Of a DNA stretch of 59,034 bases, positions 26,074 to 34,967 are shown piece after piece; within the stretch, counting starts at the first letter, position 1; every line of letters begins with the position of its first letter. Made by a program: the position numbers and the translations under genes. Source of the DNA: Thermoguttaceae bacterium (GTDB lineage: Bacteria; Planctomycetota; Planctomycetia; Pirellulales; Thermoguttaceae). The stretch lies in the NCBI GenBank assembly GCA_017436025.1, contig JAFSDX010000231.1, positions 1 to 59,034 of the forward strand. Reading direction: 5' to 3'. Below the pieces are notes generated by a model. That model saw nothing but the letters and a program-made list of their open reading frames with translations. It was not told the origin of the DNA and searched no databases.

Positions 26074-27093
26074 TTAAAACGTTTCCTCGTCCGTCGCGTC
26101 AAACGGCGGGAAGGACGCGAAATACTCGATCCGGACTTTTTCGCCGCTCGCAACCTCTTGCGTTTCCGACGGTTGCGCGTTTCGTCGTTTCGCTTCGAGT
26201 CGAACGCCAAACGGTTGAACGCTCGACGGCTCGACGGCGATTTCCGGCCCGGCGATTTGCTCGAAGTCGAACGACGGAACGCCTTCGAACGGCGGACAAA
26301 ACGCGATAAAAACCGGCGCGACCTCGGCGTCTCCTTCGAATTCGACCGCGACCGAACCGAAAATTTGCGTTCCGCCGTCCTCCGCTCGAACGCGGCGCTG
26401 CGTCGCAAGCGTTTCGCCGTCAACTTCGGCGCCCGTTTCGCCAAAATCTTCTTTTTCCTCTTCGAACAGGTCGACGCTCAAGGCCGCGTTCGCCGCGTCG
26501 CGATCTTTTTCCTCAACGTCGCAAACCGCCGCCTTTTCAGACGTTGCAACTTCTTCGACCGAAGTATTTTTCGTCGACGACGCCGCGTCGTTTTCCAACG
26601 CGAGCCGCCAATCTCTCGCGACGGTCGCGCCCCAACGTCGAGCGAAACGCGCCGCCCCGACGTCGACGCAAAACGCATAAACCGCCGTTGCGAAAACCTT
26701 TACGCAAACAGAATCGCCGTCGCTCGCGCTCCAAGTCGCCGCGACGACCGCCGCCGTCGCCCAAAGCGGAAGCGACGCTGTCCAAACTCGCGCTCGGAAC
26801 TCCGATTTCGGGAGTCGACAAGGGCTTTCGCGCCAAATCCAAACGGTCTCGCGCAAGACGTAAACCGCCGGAATCGCGAACGTTAGAAGAATAAGCGTCG
26901 ACGCGACGACGCGCTCCGTCGGAACGAACGCGCAACAAACGAGCGTCGACGCGAAAACGCACCAAAGCGCGGCTAACGTCAACGCGTCGAGCGCCGTTAA
27001 AACTATTTCGCTCCAACGCTTTGCGTTTCGTCTTGCGCTTCCGCAAAATTCGCTCGCTCTCTTGAGCCGCTTTTCGTTTTGAATTACGTTCAT
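26074..27093 (-). CDS. Membrane protein of unknown function
   Basis: A 339-residue protein that I do not recognise. Residues 1-28 are basic and cytoplasmic. Four hydrophobic segments follow (about 30-52, 60-82, 108-126 and 128-146). The C-terminal 185 residues are very acidic and probably cytoplasmic or disordered, ending in a more ordered stretch (VRIEYFASFPPFD). The tail contains NDAASSTKN, encoded by the dispersed 11-mer. It has its own good promoter at 27240-27268. Codon use is like its neighbours, which supports it being real. Nothing in the context gives a function. Confidence 0.7.
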   Translation of the reverse strand: MNVIQNEKRLKRASEFCGSARRNAKRWSEIVLTALDALTLAALWCVFASTLVCCAFVPTERVVASTLILLTFAIPAVYVLRETVWIWRESPCRLPKSEFRARVWTASLPLWATAAVVAATWSASDGDSVCVKVFATAVYAFCVDVGAARFARRWGATVARDWRLALENDAASSTKNTSVEEVATSEKAAVCDVEEKDRDAANAALSVDLFEEEKEDFGETGAEVDGETLATQRRVRAEDGGTQIFGSVAVEFEGDAEVAPVFIAFCPPFEGVPSFDFEQIAGPEIAVEPSSVQPFGVRLEAKRRNAQPSETQEVASGEKVRIEYFASFPPFDATDEETF

Positions 27094-27239
27094 CGATCCC
27101 CGCTTTCTTGTTCGGCGGCGCGCGCCGTCTTAGGTTCCCGGTTAATCGTCCCAACTCGGAAATCGTTGCTTATTTTTCTTAACTTCTCTATTTTAACAAC
27201 CAAAACGCAAAAAAAACGCTTTTCTTCGGAATAATTGTT

Positions 27240-27268
27240 ATTTTACGCAAAACTCGCCGACTTGTCAA
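27240..27268 (-). promoter_or_regulatory. Sigma-70 promoter TTGACA-N17-TAAAAT
   Basis: On the minus strand, consensus -35 TTGACA (27268-27263) and -10 TAAAAT (27245-27240) are 17 bases apart, about 150 bases before the membrane protein start. Confidence 0.85.
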
Positions 27269-27354
27269 GGAGGGCAAAACGGAAAAAATAGGCGCTTTTG
27301 TTCGCCAACCGATTTCCGTTTCGCCGATTCGCCGATTCGTTCGCGCCGCGTCAA

Positions 27355-27390
27355 AAAACGACGGTCGACGCTTTTCACGCCGACCGCCGC
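27355..27390 (-). terminator. Terminator after rseP
   Basis: On the minus strand a GC stem CGGTCGGCG/CGTCGACCG (one mismatch or wobble) around TGAAAAG is followed by TCG and six T. Confidence 0.65.
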
Positions 27391-27458
27391 CGTTTTATCG
27401 ACCGCCCCTTTACGGAGCGCCGTTAATCCTTGTCGCGTCGCGATTTACGCAACCGCCG

Positions 27459-29828
27459 TTAGAAGCAGTATCGCACGACGTCGAGGTAAATCACCCAAAA
27501 CATCAACGCTAAAATCAGCGCCAAGCCCATATAACTCAAAATCACTTGGACGTTTTCGTTCGGTTTGCGACGCGTTATCGCCTCGTACAGAAGGAAGACG
27601 ATATGCCCGCCGTCCAGCACCGGAATCGGCAGAAAGTTAACGACCGCAAGGTTTGCGCTGATCATACAGAGGAACAAAAGGAAGACGCCGTTTTGCTCGC
27701 CCGCCGCCGCGTAAGCGGTTCCGACGATCATCCCCGGGCCGCCGAGCGCCTTCGCGGAGACGGTCGAACCCAAGTTTTTCAGCGTCGTAAAGATCATCGT
27801 CGCGCATTCCCAAGTCTTAGCGACGCCGAAACTTAACGCTTCGCCCAGCGAGTCGGCGCGATGGAAAATCGCGTCGCCGCCGAAATAAAGGCCGCGTTCG
27901 ACGATAAAAGCGTCTTCGGCGCGACGGAGCGTCGTTTCGATTTTCGCCTCGACGCCGTCCTTCGCCTCAACCGTTACGACGACGGGAGTTCCGTTCGGCA
28001 AGAGCGGCGCGACGCTCGAAAGCCAAGTCAGCGCGATTTCGGCGCGCTCCGCGTCGGTCTCGCCGACGATTTCGGTCGTTTTCGTTTGCTCGCCCGCTCC
28101 GGCTTCGACGCCGGTCAGGGCTTTGAAGAGTTCTCGCGTTCCCTTCGACGCGCCGACGCCCGGATCGGGAACGGTCGCTTCGATTTTAACGATTTCGCCG
28201 CCGATAGGGTTCGCGTCGGTTTTAACGGTTCCGTCGATTCCGGCGACGACCGGCAACACCTCGAACGCGACGCCGAGTCGCCCGCACGCCATCGCGCCGC
28301 GACTCGACGCAAACCCGTCGTAAGGCGCGGCGTTCGGCAAGGTCGCCGTTAAATCGACGCGTTCGCCGTCGCGCAAAACCGTCAACGCGACCGTTTGCGT
28401 TCCGGTCGGCGCGATCGCGGTCGCGGCTCCAAGTTCCGGTTTTTTCGAATCGACCGGACTTTCCAAGTCTTCCGATTTTAACATCGATTTCGGCGTTAGT
28501 TTCGACGCCAACTCGGGACGCGTTTCCTTCGAACCGCTCGCGAAGAGGCGATACGGCAGGAGGCGCGGGTCGAGAATCGGCTCGGCGTCGACTTCGAGCA
28601 GGACGTCGCCGCGTTGCGTTACGGCGCCGTTTTCGTCGACTTCGCGCTTGCGGAGCCCCGCTTTTTCAGCGGCGGAACCGGGACGGATCTCGACGATTTC
28701 CCCCATCGTCAGCCGAACGCCGATCTCCGGCGCGCCGGTCGGCGGAATCGTTACCGCGATTTTTTCCTTCGTTTCGTCGACGGAACGCTCGCCCGCTTTC
28801 CCGGCGACGGTCGGCGCGAAGACGTATTCGATCGGACGGTCGACAAAGAGTCGCGCCAAGCGGTATTGGTCGGCCGGCGTTTCGACCGGGACGCCGTTCA
28901 TCGAAACGAGCCGTTCGCCGCCGGTCAACGCGCCGAGCCGCTCTTCGATTTGCGCCGCTTCTTGCGGGTCGAGCGACGAAGCGAACGGCGCGCCGCCCGG
29001 AATCGCCGCCAAGTCGAGCGAAATCGACGGGCCGACGCCGATCGTCGGGTTCATATCGCCTTTGCTGAAACGCGGTTGAATCGCCAACGTCGTCGGCGCG
29101 TCGGCGCCGGGGCGCAAGACGTCGAAGTTCGTTTCCTTCCCGTCCATCGTCGCGACGATAATCGACGAGAAAACCGGATTTTTATTTTCGCCGATCCCGA
29201 CGATTTCGTCCCCGGCTTGCATTCCGCTCTTCCAAGCGGGCGAACCGGGCGCGACAAACCCAACGCGAGCCGACGATTCCGGCGTTCCGATCAAAATCGC
29301 CGCGGTCGCGCAGACGATCGCGAACACGACGTTCATAAAAACGCCCGCCGAGATGATCGCCATCCGTTGGAAAACGTTTTTCGCCAAGTAACTGTCCGGC
29401 GCGAACGCTTGGTTCTCCAGCTTCGCGATCTCTTCGTCTTTCGCCGCTTTTTCCTCGGCGGAAAGCTCGCCATCTTTTTCGGAACGCTCGAGCTTGGCGC
29501 GCTCGATTTCCGCTTGAATCCCGCCGGGGTTGTCTTCTTGGCCGAGCATTTTCACATACCCGCCGAGCGGAAGCCAACCGAGGCCGTACTCGGTGTCGCC
29601 CCATTTGAAGCTGAAAAACTTGAAGCCGTACGCGTCGAACCAAATGTAAAATTTATCGCAGCGAACGCCGCACATCCGCGCGACGATAAAGTGCCCCCAC
29701 TCGTGTACAATAATCAACATATTGACGCCCAAAAGGACGATCAAGACGCGCCAAGCGACCGCCATCGCGTTCGCCAACGCCGAAGCGTCTTCCGCGACGC
29801 CGAGTAACGCCGCTATCGAGAAATCCAT
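27459..29828 (-). CDS. rseP: RseP-type site-2 intramembrane metalloprotease, enlarged
   Basis: A 789-residue M50 protease, against about 450 in E. coli RseP. The zinc site H42-E43-WG-H46 sits in the first helix and the third ligand is Asp739 in NFLPIPVLDGGH. Between them lie a cytoplasmic loop with a charged coil (about 105-145) and two or three PDZ-like domains (FVAPGSPAWKSGMQAGDEI, GERLVSMNG, EIRPGSAAEKAGL) with long linkers. The family cuts membrane-anchored anti-sigma factors or signal peptides. The chosen ATG has AAAGGAG eight bases upstream and overlaps the end of dxr by 16 bases, so the two are translationally linked. The dxr-rseP order is common in bacteria, which supports both calls. 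Confidence 0.93.
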   Translation of the reverse strand: MDFSIAALLGVAEDASALANAMAVAWRVLIVLLGVNMLIIVHEWGHFIVARMCGVRCDKFYIWFDAYGFKFFSFKWGDTEYGLGWLPLGGYVKMLGQEDNPGGIQAEIERAKLERSEKDGELSAEEKAAKDEEIAKLENQAFAPDSYLAKNVFQRMAIISAGVFMNVVFAIVCATAAILIGTPESSARVGFVAPGSPAWKSGMQAGDEIVGIGENKNPVFSSIIVATMDGKETNFDVLRPGADAPTTLAIQPRFSKGDMNPTIGVGPSISLDLAAIPGGAPFASSLDPQEAAQIEERLGALTGGERLVSMNGVPVETPADQYRLARLFVDRPIEYVFAPTVAGKAGERSVDETKEKIAVTIPPTGAPEIGVRLTMGEIVEIRPGSAAEKAGLRKREVDENGAVTQRGDVLLEVDAEPILDPRLLPYRLFASGSKETRPELASKLTPKSMLKSEDLESPVDSKKPELGAATAIAPTGTQTVALTVLRDGERVDLTATLPNAAPYDGFASSRGAMACGRLGVAFEVLPVVAGIDGTVKTDANPIGGEIVKIEATVPDPGVGASKGTRELFKALTGVEAGAGEQTKTTEIVGETDAERAEIALTWLSSVAPLLPNGTPVVVTVEAKDGVEAKIETTLRRAEDAFIVERGLYFGGDAIFHRADSLGEALSFGVAKTWECATMIFTTLKNLGSTVSAKALGGPGMIVGTAYAAAGEQNGVFLLFLCMISANLAVVNFLPIPVLDGGHIVFLLYEAITRRKPNENVQVILSYMGLALILALMFWVIYLDVVRYCF

Positions 29829-31033
29829 ATTTCGGTCTCCTTTCGCGCCCAAGCGTCGAGTTCGACGATTCGCTCGAGCGTCGGTTTTTCTTCAAACGAA
29901 TGATTTTCAAGGATTTGACGGCAAACGACGGGAATTTTGTCGAACGTCGTTCGTCCGTTGAGAAAAGCGTCGACGGCGATTTCGTTCGCCGCGTTCAAAA
30001 CGACGCCGGCGGTTCCCCCCTTCTTCGCGACCTCGAACCCGAGCGAGAGCGCCGGGAAGCGTTCGAGGTCGGGCGGGAAAAACTCGAGCGTCGCGCTTTG
30101 CGTCCAGTCGAATTTGCGGGTCGGGCCGGGCCGCCGCTCCGTTTCGTAAAGGGCGAGCTGGATCGGAAGCCGCATATCGGGCGGGCTCAACTGCGCCAAC
30201 ACCGCGCCGTCGACGAACTCGACCATCGAGTGAACGATCGATTGCGGGTGAACGACGACCGAAATTTTATCGGCGTCGAGCCCGAAAAGCCAACGCGCCT
30301 CGATGATTTCGAGCGCTTTATTCATCGTCGACGCGGAGTCGACGGTAATTTTCGCCCCCATTTGCCAAGTCGGGTGTTTGAGCGCGTCGGCGACGGTCGC
30401 CGTTTTGAGACGTTCTAAGCTCCAATCGCGGAACGGGCCGCCGCTGGCCGTCAAAATCAGCCGTTCGACGTCGGAACCGTCGACAAACGTCGAGTTCGAG
30501 TCGAGCCGCCGCGACAGCAAACATTGGAAGATCGCGCTGTGTTCGCTGTCGACCGGGTAAAGTTTCCCGCCGTTCGTTCGGAGCAGGTCGGTCATCAGCG
30601 AACCGCCGGCGACGAGCGCCTCTTTATTCGCGAGCGCGAGCGTTTGTCCCGCTTCGAGCGCGCTCCAAGCGACGCGCAACCCGGCGACGCCGACGATCGC
30701 CAACAAAACGACGTCGATTTCCGGTCGTCGAACGACTTCGGCCAACGCGTCCGGGCCCCAAAGGATTTCGATTCCCGACGGCAGCTCGGCCAACGCGGCG
30801 CGGTCGGCGTTCGGGTTCGCGACGACGACCGCGTCGGGCCGGAATTTTTTCGCCAATTCAACCAACTTAACAACGTCGTTATTGACGGAAAGAACGCTCG
30901 CTCGGAGCCGCCCGTCGGACGCCGCGATCACGTCGAGCGCGCTCGTTCCGATGCTCCCGCTCGCGCCGATCACCGCGACGTTGCGCGGCGTCGAAACGCT
31001 TTCGGAGGGAGCGTTCGCGTTAAATTCGCTCAT
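29813..31033 (-). CDS. dxr: 1-deoxy-D-xylulose 5-phosphate reductoisomerase
   Basis: A 406-residue cytosolic enzyme, first committed step of the MEP pathway: NADPH-dependent conversion of DXP to MEP. The NADPH site is GASGSIGTSALDVI (about 23-36). Substrate/metal motifs are LANKEALV, PVDSEHSAIFQ, TASGGPFRDW and HPTWQMGAKITVDSASTMNK, then NAANE. Full length. It shares the pathway with ispG at 10982. Its 3' end overlaps rseP. A possible promoter (TTGAAG-N17-TATTAA) lies just upstream. Confidence 0.97.
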   Translation of the reverse strand: MSEFNANAPSESVSTPRNVAVIGASGSIGTSALDVIAASDGRLRASVLSVNNDVVKLVELAKKFRPDAVVVANPNADRAALAELPSGIEILWGPDALAEVVRRPEIDVVLLAIVGVAGLRVAWSALEAGQTLALANKEALVAGGSLMTDLLRTNGGKLYPVDSEHSAIFQCLLSRRLDSNSTFVDGSDVERLILTASGGPFRDWSLERLKTATVADALKHPTWQMGAKITVDSASTMNKALEIIEARWLFGLDADKISVVVHPQSIVHSMVEFVDGAVLAQLSPPDMRLPIQLALYETERRPGPTRKFDWTQSATLEFFPPDLERFPALSLGFEVAKKGGTAGVVLNAANEIAVDAFLNGRTTFDKIPVVCRQILENHSFEEKPTLERIVELDAWARKETEIWISR

Positions 31034-31418
31034 TTTGTCAATATATTAATATAACGGGTAAAATTGCACTTCAATAATAACGCGCCGACTCCGGTCGAAA
31101 ACGGAACCGCCGCCCGACGCCGAAACGCGCCCGAACGACGCGGCGTTAAAAACGGAGTTTCCGTTCTATTATACGGCGCCGACGCGTTTTTTAGAAGACG
31201 CGTCGACCGAAAAAACGCGAAATTTCGCAAAAGATTCGGAAAATCGCCGCCTCCGCTCCGCGCGCCGTCCGCCGATTCGCGCCCAAAATTTCAAACAATT
31301 TTCATCCTTTTCAAAAATCGCCGTTTTAACGCCCTTGCCGCCAACCGCCGCCGACCGCGCCGCCTTTTTCGTTTAACGAACGTTTAAAAATAAATCAAAG
31401 AGGTCGGTTTTAACGACT
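31034..31418. other. 385-bp gap upstream of dxr
   Basis: It contains a candidate minus-strand promoter for dxr at 31046-31074 (TTGAAG, 17 bases, TATTAA). The remainder up to the avtA-like gene has no recognisable structure. Confidence 0.45.
31046..31074 (-). promoter_or_regulatory. Candidate dxr promoter TTGAAG-N17-TATTAA
   Basis: On the minus strand, -35 TTGAAG (31074-31069) and -10 TATTAA (31051-31046). The -10 lies only 13 bases before the ATG, so the leader would be nearly absent. Confidence 0.42.
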
Positions 31419-32882
31419 TTAACGAGCGTTGCGAGCGTCGGCGGCGACCGTTTCCGCGAGCGTTTCGGCGATAATCCGGAATCCGCGCTCGACGACGTTT
31501 TCCGCCGCGGAAAAACTAATCCGCAACATTTGCCGCCGATGCGCTTCAAAAATCGGGTCGCGCTCCGCTTTTCCGCCGTCGCTTTGTCCGACTTTACCGG
31601 TCGCGCCAACTTTAACGCCGCCGTCCCCTCCGTCGGTCGCGGCGCCGTCGAGCCCGTAAAAGAACTCGTCGCCGGGAATCGCGAGGACGCCCCGCTCTTT
31701 CAGGTTGCGGTAAAGCGTTTTCGAACCGGACTTTAGCTCCGGCGCCCAAAGCCAAAGGAAAAACGCGCCCTCGCTCGCGTGCAACCGCCCGTCGACGCCG
31801 ACTCGCCGCAACTCGTCCCCAAGGAGTTCAACCGCCGCCGCTCGCCGACGTTGGTAAAAGGGGCGAACGATTTCCCGCGACGCCCGCAAAATTTCGCCGG
31901 TTTCGAAGAACGGTTTCGCGATTCGCTGTCCGAGCGAACCGTTGGCAAGTCCGACGATCGCGGTGATCGCCGCCAACCGCTCGACGATCTCCTCCGGCGC
32001 GACGACGAACCCGGTTCGCAACCCCGGCAAGCCGATTTTCGACAAACTGAACGTCAAAATCGTTCGCCGCCCCCAAAAAACGGAGTCGAGTTCGCGCTCG
32101 TCCTCAACGATTCCCGGGAAGGGGCCGCCGTACGCGGAGTCGACGATCAGCCAAGCGCCGATCCGCTCCGCCAACGCGTCCAACCGCTCCAACTCGTTTC
32201 GCCGCAAGACGTTGCCGCTCGGGTTCGTCGGTCGGCTGACGAGAATCGCCGCGACGTCGTTTTCGGCGACCGCCCGCTCGACCGCGTCGAAGTCGACGAC
32301 GTATTTAAAAATTTGCGGATTATCCGGGTTAGGAAAGGTTATTTTCGCCGGGCAAGCGACGAACAAATCGGGCTCGACCCCCATATCGGCGTATCCGACG
32401 TACTCGGGCGACGCCGGAATCAAAATTTTGCGCCGCCGTCCGTCGCGCGTTCGTCCGGCCAAGAGGTTCAAGAGGCAAAAGGCGCCGAGTTGCGCGCCGC
32501 TAACGACCGCGACGTTTTTCGACGTTATCGGGAGCCCGAACCGCTCCGCGAAAAGTCGAGCGAACGCGTCGAGAAACGCCGGATCGCCCTGCGGCGCGTC
32601 GTAACAAACGAGCGCTTTGTCGAACGACGCGGCGTCGGCGAGAAAATCGGCGGCGCTCTTTCTCCAAAGCGCCTGAATTTCCGGAATCGCAGCCGGGTTC
32701 CCGCCGCCGAGCGCGAGCAAGTCGGGCCGGAGCGCGACCGCTTCGCCAATGTCGTTCATCAGGTCGAGAATCCCGCTCTGCCCGGAAAGTTTTTCGCCGA
32801 AAATCGACAAATCGAGTCCCGCTTTCGCGTCGGCGACGCTTATTTTTCCCGTCAAATCCGCAATATCCGTTAAATTCGTCAA
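31419..32882 (-). CDS. avtA: Valine-pyruvate-aminotransferase-like class I aminotransferase
   Basis: A 487-residue cytosolic PLP enzyme. The N-terminal stretch LSIFGEKLSGQSGILDLMND...LALGGGNPAAIPE is diagnostic of AvtA, which makes valine or alanine from 2-oxo acids. The PLP lysine is Lys282 in TFSLSKIGLPGLRTGF, with RPTNPSGNV and VDSAYGGPFPG before it. The protein is about 70 residues longer than E. coli AvtA: an N-terminal extension of about 23 residues and a Gly/Asp-rich insert (about 410-440, GGDGGVKVGATG) near the C-terminus. It starts at TTG with AGAGGAG about ten bases upstream; no better start is seen. It lies downstream of cstA and two peptidase genes on the same strand. Confidence 0.88.
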   Translation of the reverse strand: MTNLTDIADLTGKISVADAKAGLDLSIFGEKLSGQSGILDLMNDIGEAVALRPDLLALGGGNPAAIPEIQALWRKSAADFLADAASFDKALVCYDAPQGDPAFLDAFARLFAERFGLPITSKNVAVVSGAQLGAFCLLNLLAGRTRDGRRRKILIPASPEYVGYADMGVEPDLFVACPAKITFPNPDNPQIFKYVVDFDAVERAVAENDVAAILVSRPTNPSGNVLRRNELERLDALAERIGAWLIVDSAYGGPFPGIVEDERELDSVFWGRRTILTFSLSKIGLPGLRTGFVVAPEEIVERLAAITAIVGLANGSLGQRIAKPFFETGEILRASREIVRPFYQRRRAAAVELLGDELRRVGVDGRLHASEGAFFLWLWAPELKSGSKTLYRNLKERGVLAIPGDEFFYGLDGAATDGGDGGVKVGATGKVGQSDGGKAERDPIFEAHRRQMLRISFSAAENVVERGFRIIAETLAETVAADARNAR

Positions 32883-33203
32883 AACTCGCGCGCTCCTCTC
32901 GCCGCGCTTCCTCTCTTTAAACGCTCGTTAAAGCCAACAATTCGGCAAAATCGTTAAATCCGCTAAATTTTTCCAAGACGTCGCCTTGCGCTCGAAGCCG
33001 CCCGCTCGACGTTAACCGCTAAAATCGCCTCAACCGTCTAAACCGTTAAAGTCCTTCCAAACGCCGCCCAACGCCCGCCGACGCGACCGCTTCAATCCGC
33101 CGAGCGGTCAAGTCGGCGACAAAAAAATCTCCCAACTTAACGCCAACCGATTGCCGCCGAGCGTCAAAATCGGCGCGACCGCTAAAAACCGCCCAAAATC
33201 GCT
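32883..33203. other. 321-bp gap
   Basis: Between the avtA-like and metzincin genes, both on the minus strand. Repeated CGTTAAA and AAATCGCT words are seen, but no clear promoter or terminator. Confidence 0.35.
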
Positions 33204-34967
33204 TCATTTTTCAATCCAACGCGACCGAATCAACCGATTCGCGCTTTCCGGCGTCCAAGTCGCGGCGCTTTCGTCGTCGAAAACGCTCTCGACGGCGTTC
33301 GGCGAGTTCGCGTCGGGCGGCTCGACGACGGTAAAAATCCGGTTGAACCGATCGAAACCGCGACTCATAAAGTCGGTCGGCTCCGGCGAATGGTCGAGCC
33401 CGAACGAATGCCCGAGTTCGTGCAGCCCCGCCCCGAGCGTCGACGCGGTCAGCCCCCAACGCGTCCGGCGGAACCCGGAGTCGGCGGCGAAATCTTCCGA
33501 AATCGGTCGAGCGTCCGCGAACGCGTCGGCGACGTCGACCAACGAATCGGGCCAAGAAAAGAGCGTCGACGCGTCGAGCGCCGCGACCGAGCCGCCCCCC
33601 AACGCGACTCGCGCCCAAGTCGAGCCGGGACGCCCCCGCTCCGCAATTCCCCCGACCGCCCCGTCTTTCCCAGTCGCGCCGTTTTCCCCTGCCGCGCTAT
33701 TCCCCCCGATTCCCCCGGTCCCTTCAATTCTCTCTGTTTCGCCGCCTACTTTATCTTCTTCAATCGCCGCGTCTTCGCCGTTTTCCCCTTTTTCTTCCGT
33801 CGCGCCGATCGTCGAAATCGTCAAAAACGTTTTTATCCGTTCGTCTTCCGCCGCTTCAAACGTTGCGACCGCTTTATTTTGCGTCTCTTCTCCAACTTCG
33901 GCGCTTTTCCTCGATTCGCTAATCGTTCCCGTCCCCGCCGTTTCGCCCAATTTCCGAGCGAACGCGACCGAAACGAAGTATCGCGCGAACTCCGACGCCA
34001 AATTCGACGCTTCGATCTCCCGATAAATCGCCCGGAACCGCTCCGTTTCGGAGAGCGCCGCGTACTCCGCCGCCGTTTTTTCGCCGCGCAAAACCCAAAC
34101 GACCGGGTCGCCCGCGTCGTCGAGTTCGAGCGAAAAGGTTCGGCGCCCGTATCCGGCGTCGTTCAGCCGCTCGGCGGTCGCCGTTTGCCAAAGGAGCGCG
34201 GCGGTTCCGATTTTCGCTCGGAAATTATTCGACGCGTTTTCGCCGTTTTGCGCGCTTTCCGTCGCCGACTCGCTCGTCAAAATCGTTTCAACTCCTTCGT
34301 TTTGCCGATTTTCCGCGACGTTTCTAACGCCGGACGTTCCGGAAACGCTCGTTAAAGTCGCCTCATTCTCCCCAATCCTCCGAATTTGCGCCATTTCCGC
34401 TTCGTCCGTCGTCCAAAAATCGGGCGTCGCAAACGTTTCGTCGCCGGTCGAGTCGACAAAGTAAATCAGCCGAACGAACCGCGGATTATCGTCGGGCCGC
34501 CGCGTCAGCACAAAGTCGATTCGCGCCCCGCCGACCGCCAGCGTCAACCGGTTTTCGCCGGGCGTCAACTCGACGAGAACCTTGAACCGCCCCGCGACGA
34601 CCGGCGCCCGCGTTACCCGAGTCGCCCGCGACGACGACAAATTCTCGACGACGACCGTCCCTCGCTCGACGCCCGGCGCTCTTCCCCGCAAAAGCGCGAC
34701 CGAATACGAAATCGCGTCGCCGCTTGCAAAGTTCTCGATTCGCGGCGCTTCCGTCGGCGACGTCGCGTCGTTATTGGCGTTCGAAACGTCGTCCGCCGCG
34801 TCGCCCCCGCCTTTGTCGCCAATCTCGCCGCCGTCAAGAAAACACGTCGCCGCGTCGAGTCGAACGCCGCCGGGTTCGCCCCCGACGCCGTCCGCCGTCA
34901 ACGCGACGAGAAGTAAAATCGCCGCGACGCAAACGCTTGCGCCGCTTAACGTTGCGCGTCGAGTCAT
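33204..34967 (-). CDS. Secreted metzincin-type zinc metalloprotease
   Basis: A 587-residue exported protein (signal peptide about 1-30). An N-terminal beta-rich region (about 65-170) precedes the catalytic region. The zinc motif is H516-E-LG-H520-SFGLD-H526, the HExxHxxGxxH of metzincins, and DFMSRGF eleven residues later supplies the Met-turn. HELGH followed by MSRGF and FNRIF is like the putative metallopeptidase family related to yeast YIL108W (Pfam Metallopep, PF12044). Between the halves is a long Gly/Glu/Thr-rich insert (about 365-455). Its start codon overlaps the stop of cstA (ATGA), so it is translationally coupled to that transporter. It may supply peptides for uptake; this is inference. 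Confidence 0.85.
   Translation of the reverse strand: MTRRATLSGASVCVAAILLLVALTADGVGGEPGGVRLDAATCFLDGGEIGDKGGGDAADDVSNANNDATSPTEAPRIENFASGDAISYSVALLRGRAPGVERGTVVVENLSSSRATRVTRAPVVAGRFKVLVELTPGENRLTLAVGGARIDFVLTRRPDDNPRFVRLIYFVDSTGDETFATPDFWTTDEAEMAQIRRIGENEATLTSVSGTSGVRNVAENRQNEGVETILTSESATESAQNGENASNNFRAKIGTAALLWQTATAERLNDAGYGRRTFSLELDDAGDPVVWVLRGEKTAAEYAALSETERFRAIYREIEASNLASEFARYFVSVAFARKLGETAGTGTISESRKSAEVGEETQNKAVATFEAAEDERIKTFLTISTIGATEEKGENGEDAAIEEDKVGGETERIEGTGGIGGNSAAGENGATGKDGAVGGIAERGRPGSTWARVALGGGSVAALDASTLFSWPDSLVDVADAFADARPISEDFAADSGFRRTRWGLTASTLGAGLHELGHSFGLDHSPEPTDFMSRGFDRFNRIFTVVEPPDANSPNAVESVFDDESAATWTPESANRLIRSRWIEK

Larger units (their letters stand above)
27094..27458. other. 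365-bp gap with promoter and terminator
   Basis: It holds the minus-strand promoter for the membrane protein (27240-27268) and the probable terminator of rseP (27355-27390). The rest is AT-rich and featureless. Confidence 0.6.
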
